Source of the DNA: Strongylocentrotus droebachiensis
Lineage: Eukaryota > Echinodermata > Echinoidea > Camarodonta > Strongylocentrotidae
Reading direction: 5' to 3'
Length of the DNA stretch: 64,000 nucleotides
Assembly (NCBI GenBank): GCA_035222895.1
Contig: JAVYIG010000402.1
Location: 434,001-498,000, forward strand
The translations under genes were made by a program, and so were the position numbers. Below are positions 24,671-36,715 of this stretch, in pieces (the stretch's first letter is position 1; every line of letters begins with the position of its first letter). The notes below the pieces were generated by a model, which was not told the origin of the DNA, searched no databases, and worked only from the letters and a program-made list of their open reading frames with translations.

Positions 24671-26092
24671 CTAGAAATTTAATTCGTCACGAAGACGAAT
24701 AAGGTGGTCTGTCTAAGTCTTATGATAGATTTGAGAATGGGAGAGTTATATAGACATGTAAACAATGATGATCATGATGAACATGGTGATGATCATGATA
24801 GTAAAGGTGATGATGATGATGATAATGATAATGTTATATGACGATAAAAACGATAATGTTAATGATGATGATGAGCATAAGCATGATCCTGACAACTGAT
24901 TAAAAAAAATGAGGAAATATTTAAATAGCAAATAGTCTCAGCTACAACATACTAAAATTTGGGAGAAAACTGTTGAATAACAACCGAGATACTGGTCAAA
25001 ACATCTTGTCATGCAGATTCATGTTTTGAAAAAAGTGACCTCCCATAGACATAACACGCAAATATAACAAATTATGCATTGTCGCTTTTAATGGAATATT
25101 TAACTATGATGACGTCATCTAAATGAAAAACAAATGGCATATTTCTGATAGAAAATTATCTCAGCTACAACATATCAAAATCTGGGAGAAAGTCGATCAC
25201 CGATAAGTGAGATAATCTCAAATAAACAAAGAAAAAAATGACGTCATCAACAAAATACATTTGTTTGAGTTTAGATGCCAATATGATGACTTTGTTTCAC
25301 TTTGTACGAGTCAGCGTGGTATGAAATCATATCTACAACTCATGCTTTTTCCAACCATGATATAAAAATTGGGGGTCGATGGACTATCTGAAGAGCTATT
25401 TCGATTTTTAAAATGGCATGTTTTTGATCAAATTTGCATTATATTGCCCATAGCAGCACGCGCGGATTTTGAACTTTGACGCACGCTCACGGCCTTATGA
25501 AATATAAAGAGTGACTGAAATTAATGTAACTTGTCAATTACGTTAAGAGGAATCCAAATCATGTAAACATTTTGAATTTGACCATTTCCGCGCGCTGTGA
25601 GCGCGCACACCGCGCGCGGGGACACTTACGGACGGAAAATTTTGAAATGCTTAAAATGACCTGATTCGTACTCTCGTTTAAAAGTTTAGTGATTTTGAGC
25701 AATTTTAAATTTTGACGCGCACATACGCGCGCGTCATGACCTTTAAGTGACCTTTGATGACATGACCTGTTGACCCTTGACCTAAAGTATATGTGATATG
25801 AATATGAATGAGCAATGAATATCCGTTATGGAGATATGAACATGAGTGGATTTTCACAAAATGGCGCCTGGATGACGTCACGATAATCTGATGAACTTTA
25901 AAAGTTTCCTGTCACGTCTCATGATGATGACCTATGACTGTGTCAAAATAGAGAGAAATTAGGTGGATGGATATTGAGAAATCGGATACACAAAAAAGTG
26001 GCTAAATAAATAAAAATAAATAATAAATAATAAATAAAGAAAGAAAATTCTGACGAAATCAATAGGTGGTCTGTTGATAACAGACCACCTAA
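24671..26092 (+). repeat. Array unit 13
   Basis: Standard unit; the right part resembles unit 7 (AGCACGCGCGG variant). Canonical H1 at 26064-26090. Confidence 0.9.
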
Positions 26093-26144
26093 CTAGAAAT
26101 TTAATTCGTCATGGGGACGAATTAGGTGGTCTGTCTTCATGAAG

Positions 26145-26270
26145 TACTGATGAACTGATGAACTGATGGATTAAACTGATGTGAAATGAACTGAATTCAT
26201 GAGCTAAACGGATAAACTTATGAACTGAACTAAACTGATGAGCTGAACTGATGAACGAAATATTTAGAAA
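26145..26270 (+). repeat. Degenerate GAACTGAT minisatellite, copy 2
   Basis: Same imperfect word repeat as in unit 9. Confidence 0.7.
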
Positions 26271-26759
26271 TTATAATGATTGTTGATGATCGTGATCAAA
26301 TTTAATGGGAAAAAATATCAAAATAAGTAGGCCTAATGAATATGACACAAAGTATTGAGAAATTAACTACTTGATCATGATCATGATTGTCATGATGACG
26401 ATAATGATAATGATGATGATGATGATCATGAGCGTGATCTTGACATCTGATTGCAAAAAAAGTGAGGGGATATTTATATAGCATATCGTCTCAGCTACAA
26501 CATACTCAAAAATCAACAAAAATCAAGCTGAAATAACGGCGATATTGCTCGCAAAAGACAAGAATGTAGAATCCAGATTTGAGAAAAAGTCATCTCCCAT
26601 AAGGATTACACTAAAAAAGTAATGGATCAAGTGATAATAGGGTAATAATAAAGTAAATATGGTTGTTTATTACATTATTTGCGATTGTACGTGTTCTAAT
26701 ATTCAAAGGAGATGGTACAGTAAAAGGTCAAAAAGAAAAAAAAGTGAAGAAAAAAAATT

Positions 26760-26830
26760 GTTGGAGACGCCCAGACTCGAACCAGGGACCTCGAGGTCGG
26801 AAGTCAAGTGCGTTACCGGTAGACCAAAAC
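26760..26830 (-). repeat. tRNA-like sequence, copy 4
   Basis: 71-nt minus-strand module. B box is GGTTCGAGTCT here, one base off the other copies. Confidence 0.62.
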
Positions 26831-27436
26831 ATTTCCCATAGAGAGTACACGTAAACGAAAAATGGAATTCTCAAATCCCACTTTGTAAGTGAAATATGAG
26901 CATGATCCCGGCATCTGATCGAGAAATAAATGGCACACTTGTGATAGCTCATTGGCTCAGCTACAACATACTCAAAGGTCAGCGTAAACGAAAATAAAAC
27001 GACGGAGATATTGCTCGCGAGAGACAAGAATCATCATCATTAAGACAATGATGATGATCATGAGCGTGATCCTCGAATCCTATTGGAAGAATGTGGGGTG
27101 ATTTAGATAACATATAGTCTCAGCTACAACATACTCGAAAATCAACATAATCCAAGCAGAAATAATGTCGATATATTGCTCGCAAAAGACAGGAATGTAG
27201 AATCCAGATTTTAGAAAAAGTCATGTCCCATAGAGAATACACGCAAAATGTGAAAAATTGACATGCCTCCTTTAATCGCAAAAATACGCCATGATGATTT
27301 TGTCAAAATGAAAAATCGTGGCAACGACATTTGTTGAAAATTGTCTCAGCTAAAACATATCAAAATTTGGAAAAAAATTGATCAACATTTACAGAAATAC
27401 AATCAATTTTCCAAAAATATGCTGACGAATTTTCGA

Positions 27437-27671
27437 TACACTGCAATCAGTTTGCCTAGGGTGTGATTGTTACGTCACAATGGAGTTCGGGCATAGTGCG
27501 CATTTTGTTATACACGTAATATACATTGTCATTGTCACCAGCAGCTGGTGCGCGATGAAATGTACAACTGGGTCAATTATTGCTCACTAGTTTCACACGC
27601 ATTTTGCCGTTGACTTTTCAGATCGAGCAATAATAGTTTTTCTATACAGTTAATAATGTATTTCGTATAGG
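27437..27671 (+). repeat. Optional ~235-bp module, copy 4
   Basis: Close copy of the modules in units 6, 8 and 9, retaining GTTACGTCAC and the E-box. Confidence 0.8.
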
Positions 27672-28315
27672 CATGTTTTTGCCCATATATGCTATGTATT
27701 ACAAGATCTCGCACGCACAGACATTTACCTTAAACTGACGCTCATTTCGTTATTAATGGTCATAAAGAGATAAACATGGTATCAAATTGTTCGGAATAAA
27801 ATGGGCAATACTATGATAGACAAAAAAAAACAAAAAACGAACACAAACGTGCGCGCAAATTTATGCGCGCGCAAAGATGTGCGCACGCAAAATTTTCGAA
27901 ATGCTTGAAATGGCCTAAAACGTACTCTAATTTAATCAAAAAGTGATTTTGAGCATTTTTTGTTTTTGCGCGCACCGACGCGCGGGCGTACGCTTACGCG
28001 CGCGTTTATTGACCTTAAGTTGACCGGACGGATATTGACCTTAATCGTTATAAATATGAATGAGAAATGAGTTACGGTTGTGAAGATATGATCATGAGTT
28101 GTATTTTAGAGTACTTCACAAAATGGCGCCTGGATGACGTCACGATATTTTAATGAACTTGAAAATGTTCCTGTCACGTCTTAAGAAGATGACCTATGAC
28201 TGTGTCAAATTTAATCGAAATTGCACAGTTCAATTTTGAGTAATCGTGCACACAAAAAAGTGGTCACAAATTTATTTTAATTGAATTGTGTTTTTGTACA
28301 AATTCAATTAAAATA

Positions 28316-29982
28316 CTAGAAATTTAATTCGTCACGAAGACGAATAAGGTGGTCTGTCTTCAATTCTTATGATCATGCTCATCTTCAATTCAATTACCCA
28401 ATAAAATGATGTTAATGTAAAATGATGTATTGAGATATGAAATGATGAATGAAGAATAATGGATCAAGTGATAATAGGGTAATAAAGTAAATATGGTTGT
28501 TTATTACATTATTTGCGATTGTACGTGTTTTAATATTCAAAGGAGATGGTACAGTGAAAGGTCAAAAAGAAAAAAAAGTGACGAAAACAAATTGTTGGAG
28601 ACGCCCGGACTCGAACCAGGGACCTCGAGGTCGGAAGTCAAGTGCGTTACCGATATACCAAAACATTTCCCATAGAGATTACACGTAAACGAAAAATGGA
28701 ATTCTCAAATCCCACTTTGTAATTGAAATATGAGCATGATCCCGACATCTGATTGAGAAATAAATGACACACTTGTGATAGTTCATTGTCTCAGCTACAA
28801 CATACTCAAAGCTCAGCGTAAACGAAAATAAAGCGACGGAGATATTGCTGGCGAGAGACAAGAATGTAGAATCCAGTTTTGAGAAAAAGTCATATCCCAT
28901 AGAGAATACACGCAAAATGTGAAAGATTGACATGCCTCCTTTAATCACAAAAATACGCCATGATGCCATTGTCAAAATGAAAAATACGTCGTGACTTTAT
29001 TTGTAGGAAATTGTCTCAGCTACAACATATCAAAATTTGGAAGAAAATCGATCAATATTTACAGAGATACAGTGAAATTTCCAAAAATATGCTAACGTCA
29101 TAATTTGCAAATTGAAATTTTGAGTTTGGAGGCCATTATGATGACGTCATGAGTTAATTGAGGGTCAAATGAGACATGAAATCATATCTCCGACTCATAA
29201 TCTATCTAAATATTAAAAAGAATTGGGGGTATCTATCCATTCTGAAGAGCTACAATGGATTTTGTATAGGCATGTTTTTGCCCATATTTGCCATGTATTA
29301 CAAGAGCTCGCACGCACGGACATTTACCTTGAACGGAGGCAATCATGACGTCATGAGTTAATTGAGGGTTCGAACGGACTTCACCTTGAACGGACGCTCA
29401 TTTCGTTATTAATGGTCATAAAGAGATAAACATGGTATCAAATTGTTCGGAATAAAATGGGCAATACTATGATAGACCAAAAAAGGCGATTCTAGGTTGC
29501 GTACGACCATTACGAACACAAACGTGCGCGCAAATTTATGCTTGCGAAAATTTTCGAAATTTTCGAAATGCTTGAAATGGCCTAAAACGTACTCTAATTT
29601 GATCAAAAAGTGATTATGAGCATTTTTTATTTTTGCGCGCACCGACGCGCGGACGGACGCGTACGCGCGCGTTTTTTTACCTTAAGTTGACCGGACGGAT
29701 ATTGACCTTAATCGTTATACATATGAATGAGAAATGATTTACGGTTATGAAGATATGATCATTAGTTGATTCTCAGAGCACTTCACAAAATGGCGCCTGG
29801 ATGACGTCACGATATTTTAATGAACTTGAAAATGTTCCTGTCACGTCTTAAGAAGATGAACTATGACTGTGTCAAATTTAATTGAATTTGCACGGTTCAA
29901 TTTTGAGTAATACTGCACACAAAAAAGTGGTCACAAATTTATTTTAATTGAATTGTGTTTTTGTACAAATTCAATTAAAATA
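28316..29982 (+). repeat. Array unit 15, recent duplicate of unit 12
   Basis: Same module order and nearly the same sequence as unit 12, about 5.31 kb away, including the tRNA-like module and H2 (29942-29980). Only scattered substitutions and a small deletion near 29345 were seen. Confidence 0.9.
28594..28664 (-). repeat. tRNA-like sequence, copy 5
   Basis: 71-nt minus-strand module matching copy 3 in unit 12 except for about one base. Confidence 0.65.
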
Positions 29983-31403
29983 CTAGAAATTTAATTCGTC
30001 ACGAAGACGAATAAGGTGGTCTGTCTAAGTCTTATGATAGAATTGAGAATGGGAGAAGTTATATAGACATGTAAACAATGATGATCATGATGACCATGAT
30101 GATGATCATGATAGTAAAGGTGATGATGATGATGATAATGATAATGTTATATGATGATAAAAACGATAATGTTAATGATGATGATGAGCACAAGCATGAT
30201 CCTGACATCTGATTGAAAAAATAAGGAAATATTTAAATAGCAAATAGTCTCAGCTACAACATACTAAAATTTGGGAGAAAACTGTTGAATAACAACCGAG
30301 ATACTGGTCAAAACACCTTGTCATGCAGATTCATGTTTTGAAAAAAGTGACCTCCCATAGACATAACACGCAAATATGACAAATTATGCATTGTCGCCTT
30401 TAATGGAATATTTAACTATGATGACGTCATCGAAATGAAAAATGAATGGTATATTTTTGATAGAGAATTATCTCAGCTACAACATATTAAATTCTGGGAG
30501 AAAATCGATCACTGATAAGTGAGATAATCTCAATTAAACAAAGACAAAAATGACGTCATCAACAAAAAACATTTGTTTGAGTTTAGATGCCAATATGATG
30601 ACTTTGTTTCACTTTGTACGAGTCAGGGTGGTATGAAATCATATCTACAACTCATGCTTTTTCCAACCATGATATAAAAATTGGGGGTCGATGGACTATC
30701 TGAAGACTTATTTCGATTTTTAAAATGGCATGTTTTTGATCAAATTTGCATTATATCGTCCATAGCAGTACGCGCGGATTTTGAACTTTGACGCACGCTC
30801 ACGGCCTTATTAAATATGAAGAGTGACTGAAATTAATGTAAATTGTCAATTACGTTAAGAGGAATCCAAATCATGTAAACATTTTGAATTTGACTTTTTC
30901 CGCGCGTCATGAGCGCGCACACCGCGCGCGGGGACACTTACGGACGGAAAATTTTGAAATGCTTAAAATGACCTGATTCGTACTCTCGTTTAATAGTTTA
31001 GTGATTTTGGGCAATTCTAAATTTTGACGCGCACATACGCGCGCGTCATGACCTTTATGTGACCTTTGATGACATGACCTGTTGACGCTTGACCGAAAGT
31101 ATATGTGATATGAATATGAATGACCTTTGCTGATGCATCATGAAGATATGATGGATAACGTGATTTCACAAAATGGCGCCTGGATGACGTCACGATAACT
31201 TAATGACCTTAAAAATGTTCCTGTCACGTCTCATGATAATGACCTATGACTGTGCCAAAATTGAATCAAATTGACTAAACCAAACTTGAGTTATCCTAGG
31301 AACAAAAAACGGGAAGAAATAAAAATAAATAATAATAATAATAAATAAATAAAGAAAATTCTGACGAAATCAATAGGTGGTCTGTTGATAACAGACCACC
31401 TAA
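29983..31403 (+). repeat. Array unit 16
   Basis: Standard unit with a left part close to unit 1 and a hybrid CG-rich tract; canonical H1 at 31375-31401. Confidence 0.9.
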
Positions 31404-32824
31404 CTAGAAATTTAATTCGTCACGAAGACGAATAAGGTGGTCTGTCTTCAAGTCTTATAATAGATTATAATATTTACTATATTGAAAAAGGGAGAAGTTA
31501 TATAGACATGTAAACAATGATGATTATGATGATGATGATCTTGATAGTAATGATTATGATGATGATGATCATGATGATGTTGATGAGGATGATTATAATG
31601 ATGATGATCATGATCATGAGCATGATTCTGACATCTTATCGGAAAAATAAGGAATGATTTAGATAACATATAGTCTCAGCGACAACATACTAAAATTTGG
31701 GAGAAAACTGTTGAATAACAACCGAGATACTGGTCAAAACACAATGTCATGCAGATTCATGTTTTGAAAAAAGTGACCTCCCATAGACATAACACGCAAA
31801 TATGACAAATTATGCATTGTCGCCTTTAATCGAATATTTAACTATGATGACGTCATCAAAATGAAAAATTAATTAGATATTTTTGATAGAGAATTATCAG
31901 CTACAACATATCAAAATCTGGGAGAAGATCGATCACCGATAAGTGAGATAATCTCAAATAAACAAAGACAAAAATGACGTCATCAACAAAATACATTTGT
32001 TTGAGTTTAGATGCCAATATGATGACTTTATTTCACTTTGTACGAGTCAGGGTGGTATGAAATCATATCTCCAACTCATGCTTTCTCCAACCATGATATA
32101 AAAATTGGGGGTCGATGGACTATCTGAAGAGCTATTTCGATTTTTAAAATGGCATGTTTTTGATCAAATTTGCATTATATTGCCCATAGCAGTACGCGCG
32201 GATTTTGAACTTTGACGCACGCTCACGGCCTTATGAAATATGAAGAGTGACTGAAATTAATGTAAATTGTCAATTACGTTAGGAGGAATCCAAATCATGT
32301 AAACATTTTGAATTTGACCTTTTCCGCGCGCTGTGAGCGCGCACAACGCGCGCGTTGACACGTACGGACGGAAAATTTTGAAATGCTTAAAATGACCTGA
32401 TTCGTACTCTCCTTTAGTAGTTAAGTGATTTTGAGCTTTTTAAAATTTTGACGCACACGTACGCGCGCGTCATGACGTTTATGTGACCTTTGATGACATG
32501 ACCTGTTGACCCTTGACCTAAAGTTTATGTGATATGAATATGAATGACCTTTGCTTATGCATCATGAAGATATGATGGATAACGTGATTTCACAAAATGG
32601 CGCCTGGATGACGTCACGATATTCTAATGACCTTGAAAATGTTTCTGTCACGTCTTATGACAATGACTTATGCCTGTGCCAAAATTAAAAGAAATTGACA
32701 TAACCAATCTTACGTTATCCGACACACAAAAAAGTGAAGAAATAAATAAAAATAAAGAAATAATAAAGAAGAAAGAAAATTCTGACGAAATCAATAGGTG
32801 GTCTGTTGATAACAGACCACCTAA
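31404..32824 (+). repeat. Array unit 17
   Basis: Standard unit with (GAT)n near 31515-31620 and canonical H1 at 32796-32822. Confidence 0.9.
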
Positions 32825-34166
32825 CTAGAAATTTAATTCGTCACGAAGACGAATAAGGTGGTCTGTCTAAGTCTTATGATAGATTTGAGAATGGGAGAAG
32901 TTATATAGACATGTAAACAATGATGATCATGATGAACATGGTGATGATCTTGATAGTAAAGGTGATGATGATGATAATGATAATGTTATATGATGATAAA
33001 AACGATAATGTTAATGATGATGATGAGCATAAGCATGATCCTGACATATGATTGAAAAAATAAGGAAATATTTAAAAAGCAAATAGTCTCAGCTACAACA
33101 TACTAAAATTTGGGAGAAAACTGTTGAATAACAACCGAGATACTGGTCAAAACACATTGTCATGCAGATTCATGTTTTGAAAAAAGTGACCTCCCATAGA
33201 CATAACACGCAAATATGACAAATTATGCATTGTCGCCTTTAATCGAATATTTTACTATGATGACGTCATCTAAATGAAAAATAAATGACATAATTCTGGT
33301 AGAAAATTAGCTCAGCTACAACATATCAAAATCTGGGAGAAGATCGATCACCGATAAGTGAGATAATCTCAATTAAACAAAGACAAAAATGACGTCATCA
33401 ACAAAATACATTTTCTTTAGTTTAGATGCAAATATGAAGATTTTGTTTCACTTTGTACGAGTCAGGGTGGTATGAAATCATATCTCCAACTCATGCTTTC
33501 TCAAACCATGATATAAAAATTGGGGGTCGACGGACTATCTGAAGAGCTATTTCGATTTTTAAAATGGCATGTTTTTGATCAAATTTGCATTATATTGCCC
33601 ATAGCAGTACGCGCGGATTTTGAACTTTGACGCACGCTTACGGCCTTATGAAATATGAAGAGTGACTGAAATTAATGTAAATTGTCAATTACGTTAAGAG
33701 GAATTCAAATCATGTAAACATTTTGAATTTGACTTTTTCCGCGCGCTGTGAGCGCGCACACCGCGCGCGGGGACACTTACGGACGGAAAATTTTGAAATG
33801 CTTAAAATGACCTGATTCGTACTCTCGTTTAATAGTTTAGTGATTTTGAGCAATTTTAAATTTTGACGCGCACATACGCGCGCGTCATGACCTTTATGTG
33901 ACCTTTGATGACATGACCTGTTGACCCATGACCTGAAGTATATGTGATATGAATATGAATGAACTTTGAGTACGCATCATGAAGATATGATGGATAACAT
34001 GATTTCACAAAATGGCGCATGGATGACGTCACGATAACCTAATGACCTTGAAAATGTTCATGTCATGTCTCATGACAATGAACTATAATTGTGCCAAAAT
34101 TTATTGAAATTAACTAAACCAAACTTGAGTTATCCGGGGCACAAAAAACGGGAAGAAATAAAAATA

Positions 34167-34199
<33 letters not shown>

Positions 34200-34307
34200 G
34201 AAAATTCTGACGAAATCAATAGGTGGTCTGTTGATAACAGACCACCTAATAAAGAAAGAAAATTCTGACGAAATCAATAGGTGGTCTGTTGATAACAGAC
34301 CACCTAA
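32825..34307 (+). repeat. Array unit 18, double H1
   Basis: Standard unit ending in two canonical H1 modules in series (34221-34247 and 34279-34305). Confidence 0.9.
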
Positions 34308-35746
34308 CTAGAAATTTAATTCGTCACGAAGACGAATAAGGTGGTCTGTCTTCAAGTCTTATAATAGATTATAATATTTACTATATTGAAAAAGGGAGAA
34401 GTTATATAGACATGTAAACAATGATGATTATGATGATGATGATCTTGATAGTAATGATTATGATGATGATGATCATGATGATGTTGATGAGGATGATTAT
34501 CATCATTATGATAATGATGATGATTATGATCATGAGCGTGATTCTGACATCTTATCGGAAAAATGAGGGGTGATTTAGATAACATATAGTCTCAGCGACA
34601 ACATACTAAAATTTAGGAGAAAAATGTTGTATAACAACCGAGATACTGGTAAAAACACATTGTCATGCAGATTCTTGTTTTGAAATAAGTGACCTCCCAT
34701 AGACATAACACGAAAATATGACAAATTATGCATTGTCGCCTTTAATCGAATATTTTACTATGATGACGTCATCGAAATGAAAAATGAATGAAATATTTTT
34801 GATAGAGATTTATCTCAGCTACAACATATTAAATTCTGGGAGAAAATCGATCACCGATAAGTGAGATAATCTCAATTAAACAAAGACAAAAATGACGTCA
34901 TCAACAAAATACATTTGTTTGAGTTTAGATGCCAAATTCATGACTTTGTTTCACTTTGTACGAGTCAGGGTGGTATGAAATCATATCTACAACTCATGGT
35001 TTTTCCAACCATGATATAAAAATTGGGGGTCGATGGACTATCTGAAGAGCTATTTCGATTTTTAAAATGGCATGTTTTTGATCAAATTTGCATTATATTG
35101 CCCATAGCAGTACGCGCGGATTTTGAACTTTGACGCACGCTCACGGCCTTATGAAATATGAAGAGTGACTGAAATTAATGTAAATTGTCAATTACGTTAA
35201 GAGGAATCCAAATCATGTAAACATTTTGAATTTGACCTTTTCCGCGCGCTGTGAGCGCGCACACCGCGCGCGGGGACACTTACGGACGGAAAATTTTGAA
35301 ATGCTTAAAATGACCTGATTCGTACTCTCGTTTAATAGTTTAGTGATTTTGAACAATTTAAAATTTTGACGCGCACATACGCGCGCGTCATGACCTATAT
35401 GTGACCTTTGATGACATGACCTGTTGACCCTTGACCTGAAGTATATGTGATATGAATATGAATGAACTTTGAGTACGCATCATGAAGATATGATGGATAA
35501 CGTGATTTCACAAAATGGCGCATGGATGACGTCACGATAACCTAATGACCTTGAAAATGTTCATGTCATGTCTCATGATAATGAACTATAATTGTGCTGA
35601 AATTTATTGAAATTAACTAAACCAAACTTGAGTTATCCGGGGCACAACAAATGGGAAGAAATAAAAATAAATAATAATAATAATAATAATAATAAAGAAA
35701 ATTCTGACGAAATCAATAGGTGGTCTGTTGATAACAGACCACCTAA
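34308..35746 (+). repeat. Array unit 19
   Basis: Standard unit with a long (GAT)n and canonical H1 at 35718-35744. Confidence 0.9.
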
Positions 35747-35894
35747 CTAGAAATTTAATTCGTCACGAAGACGAATAAGGTGGTCTGTCTAAGTCTTATG
35801 ATAGAATTGAGAATGGGAGAAGTTATATAGACATGTAAACAATGATGATCATGATGAACATGATGATGATCATGGTAGTAAAGGTGATGATGAT

Positions 35895-36065
35895 TGTAAA
35901 ATCTCTATCTTTATGTAGTTAACAAAGATACATCTTGAACTAGGGTATTCAGGAAGTTAGTTTATTATTCAACATCTTGACGTTCCGTTTCGAGCACTTA
36001 CATTCCGTGCATGTGTGTGTGTACTCCCTGCCGTAGCTGGCAGTATATACCTGCGGGATATTACA
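35895..36065 (-). repeat. 3' LTR of Gypsy copy 2
   Basis: 171 bp, TG...CA ends, appears identical to the other three LTRs in the window. Confidence 0.96.
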
Positions 36066-36080
36066 TCCCTCCTTTTCTTT
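36066..36080 (-). other. Polypurine tract of Gypsy copy 2
   Basis: AAAGAAAAGGAGGGA on the minus strand, abutting the 3' LTR. Confidence 0.85.
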
Positions 36081-36715
36081 AGATTTGTTTCATAATCATA
36101 AAACAATAAACTTGTTACACATACATGTATTTTTCTTGACACTTTCAAGAGTAACGAAATGAGAATATCAATATAAAGATTTAGTGTGTTTGTATCTTTC
36201 TTTCAAATGCAAAATTTCACTATAATTGTTTTCTTCAAAGAAATACATGCATGATCAGTCTACAGAACTATGTATATCAGGTTGAAAAATGTTTTTTCCA
36301 GGTACATGTATTTGGTACATATATCTTCATAAATTGAGTATTACCATGGTTACAAACAGATCAATTAATAAAAGATCATACCGTTTCAAGATGACTGACT
36401 GTATTTCAAACATAGAAAGCATATTTCTTCCTCCTTTTCTTTAGCTTAAATGAACATAATGTATCAAATACACAAACACTGTTTTGGTACATGTATTGTA
36501 TGGAACACTAAACTCTCAAAATGACAGGAATTCTTTCCTTCAAAATGAATAAACATGAATAAACACATCTTCTTGCATGTGTGATTAATAACAACAGAAT
36601 AATGAAACATAAATGCAATATCCCTTAGGATATGAACAAAAGCATCTTAGCATTTCACAAAACAACTTTAAACATTGGTTACAAAAGTTCTTCTTCAATG
36701 GTTTTAGTGTTCAGT
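36081..36715 (-). other. 3' untranslated interval of Gypsy copy 2
   Basis: Same non-coding interval as in copy 1; no envelope gene. Confidence 0.8.

Larger units (their letters stand above)
26093..28315 (+). repeat. Array unit 14, chimeric long unit
   Basis: At about 2.22 kb this is the longest unit without a retrotransposon. It has the GAACTGAT minisatellite (about 26145-26270), the tRNA-like module (26760-26830), then at about 27030 an abrupt jump back into a second (GAT)n-plus-core left half, then the optional insert (27437-27671) and H2 (28275-28313). It looks like a fusion of two partial units. Confidence 0.88.
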
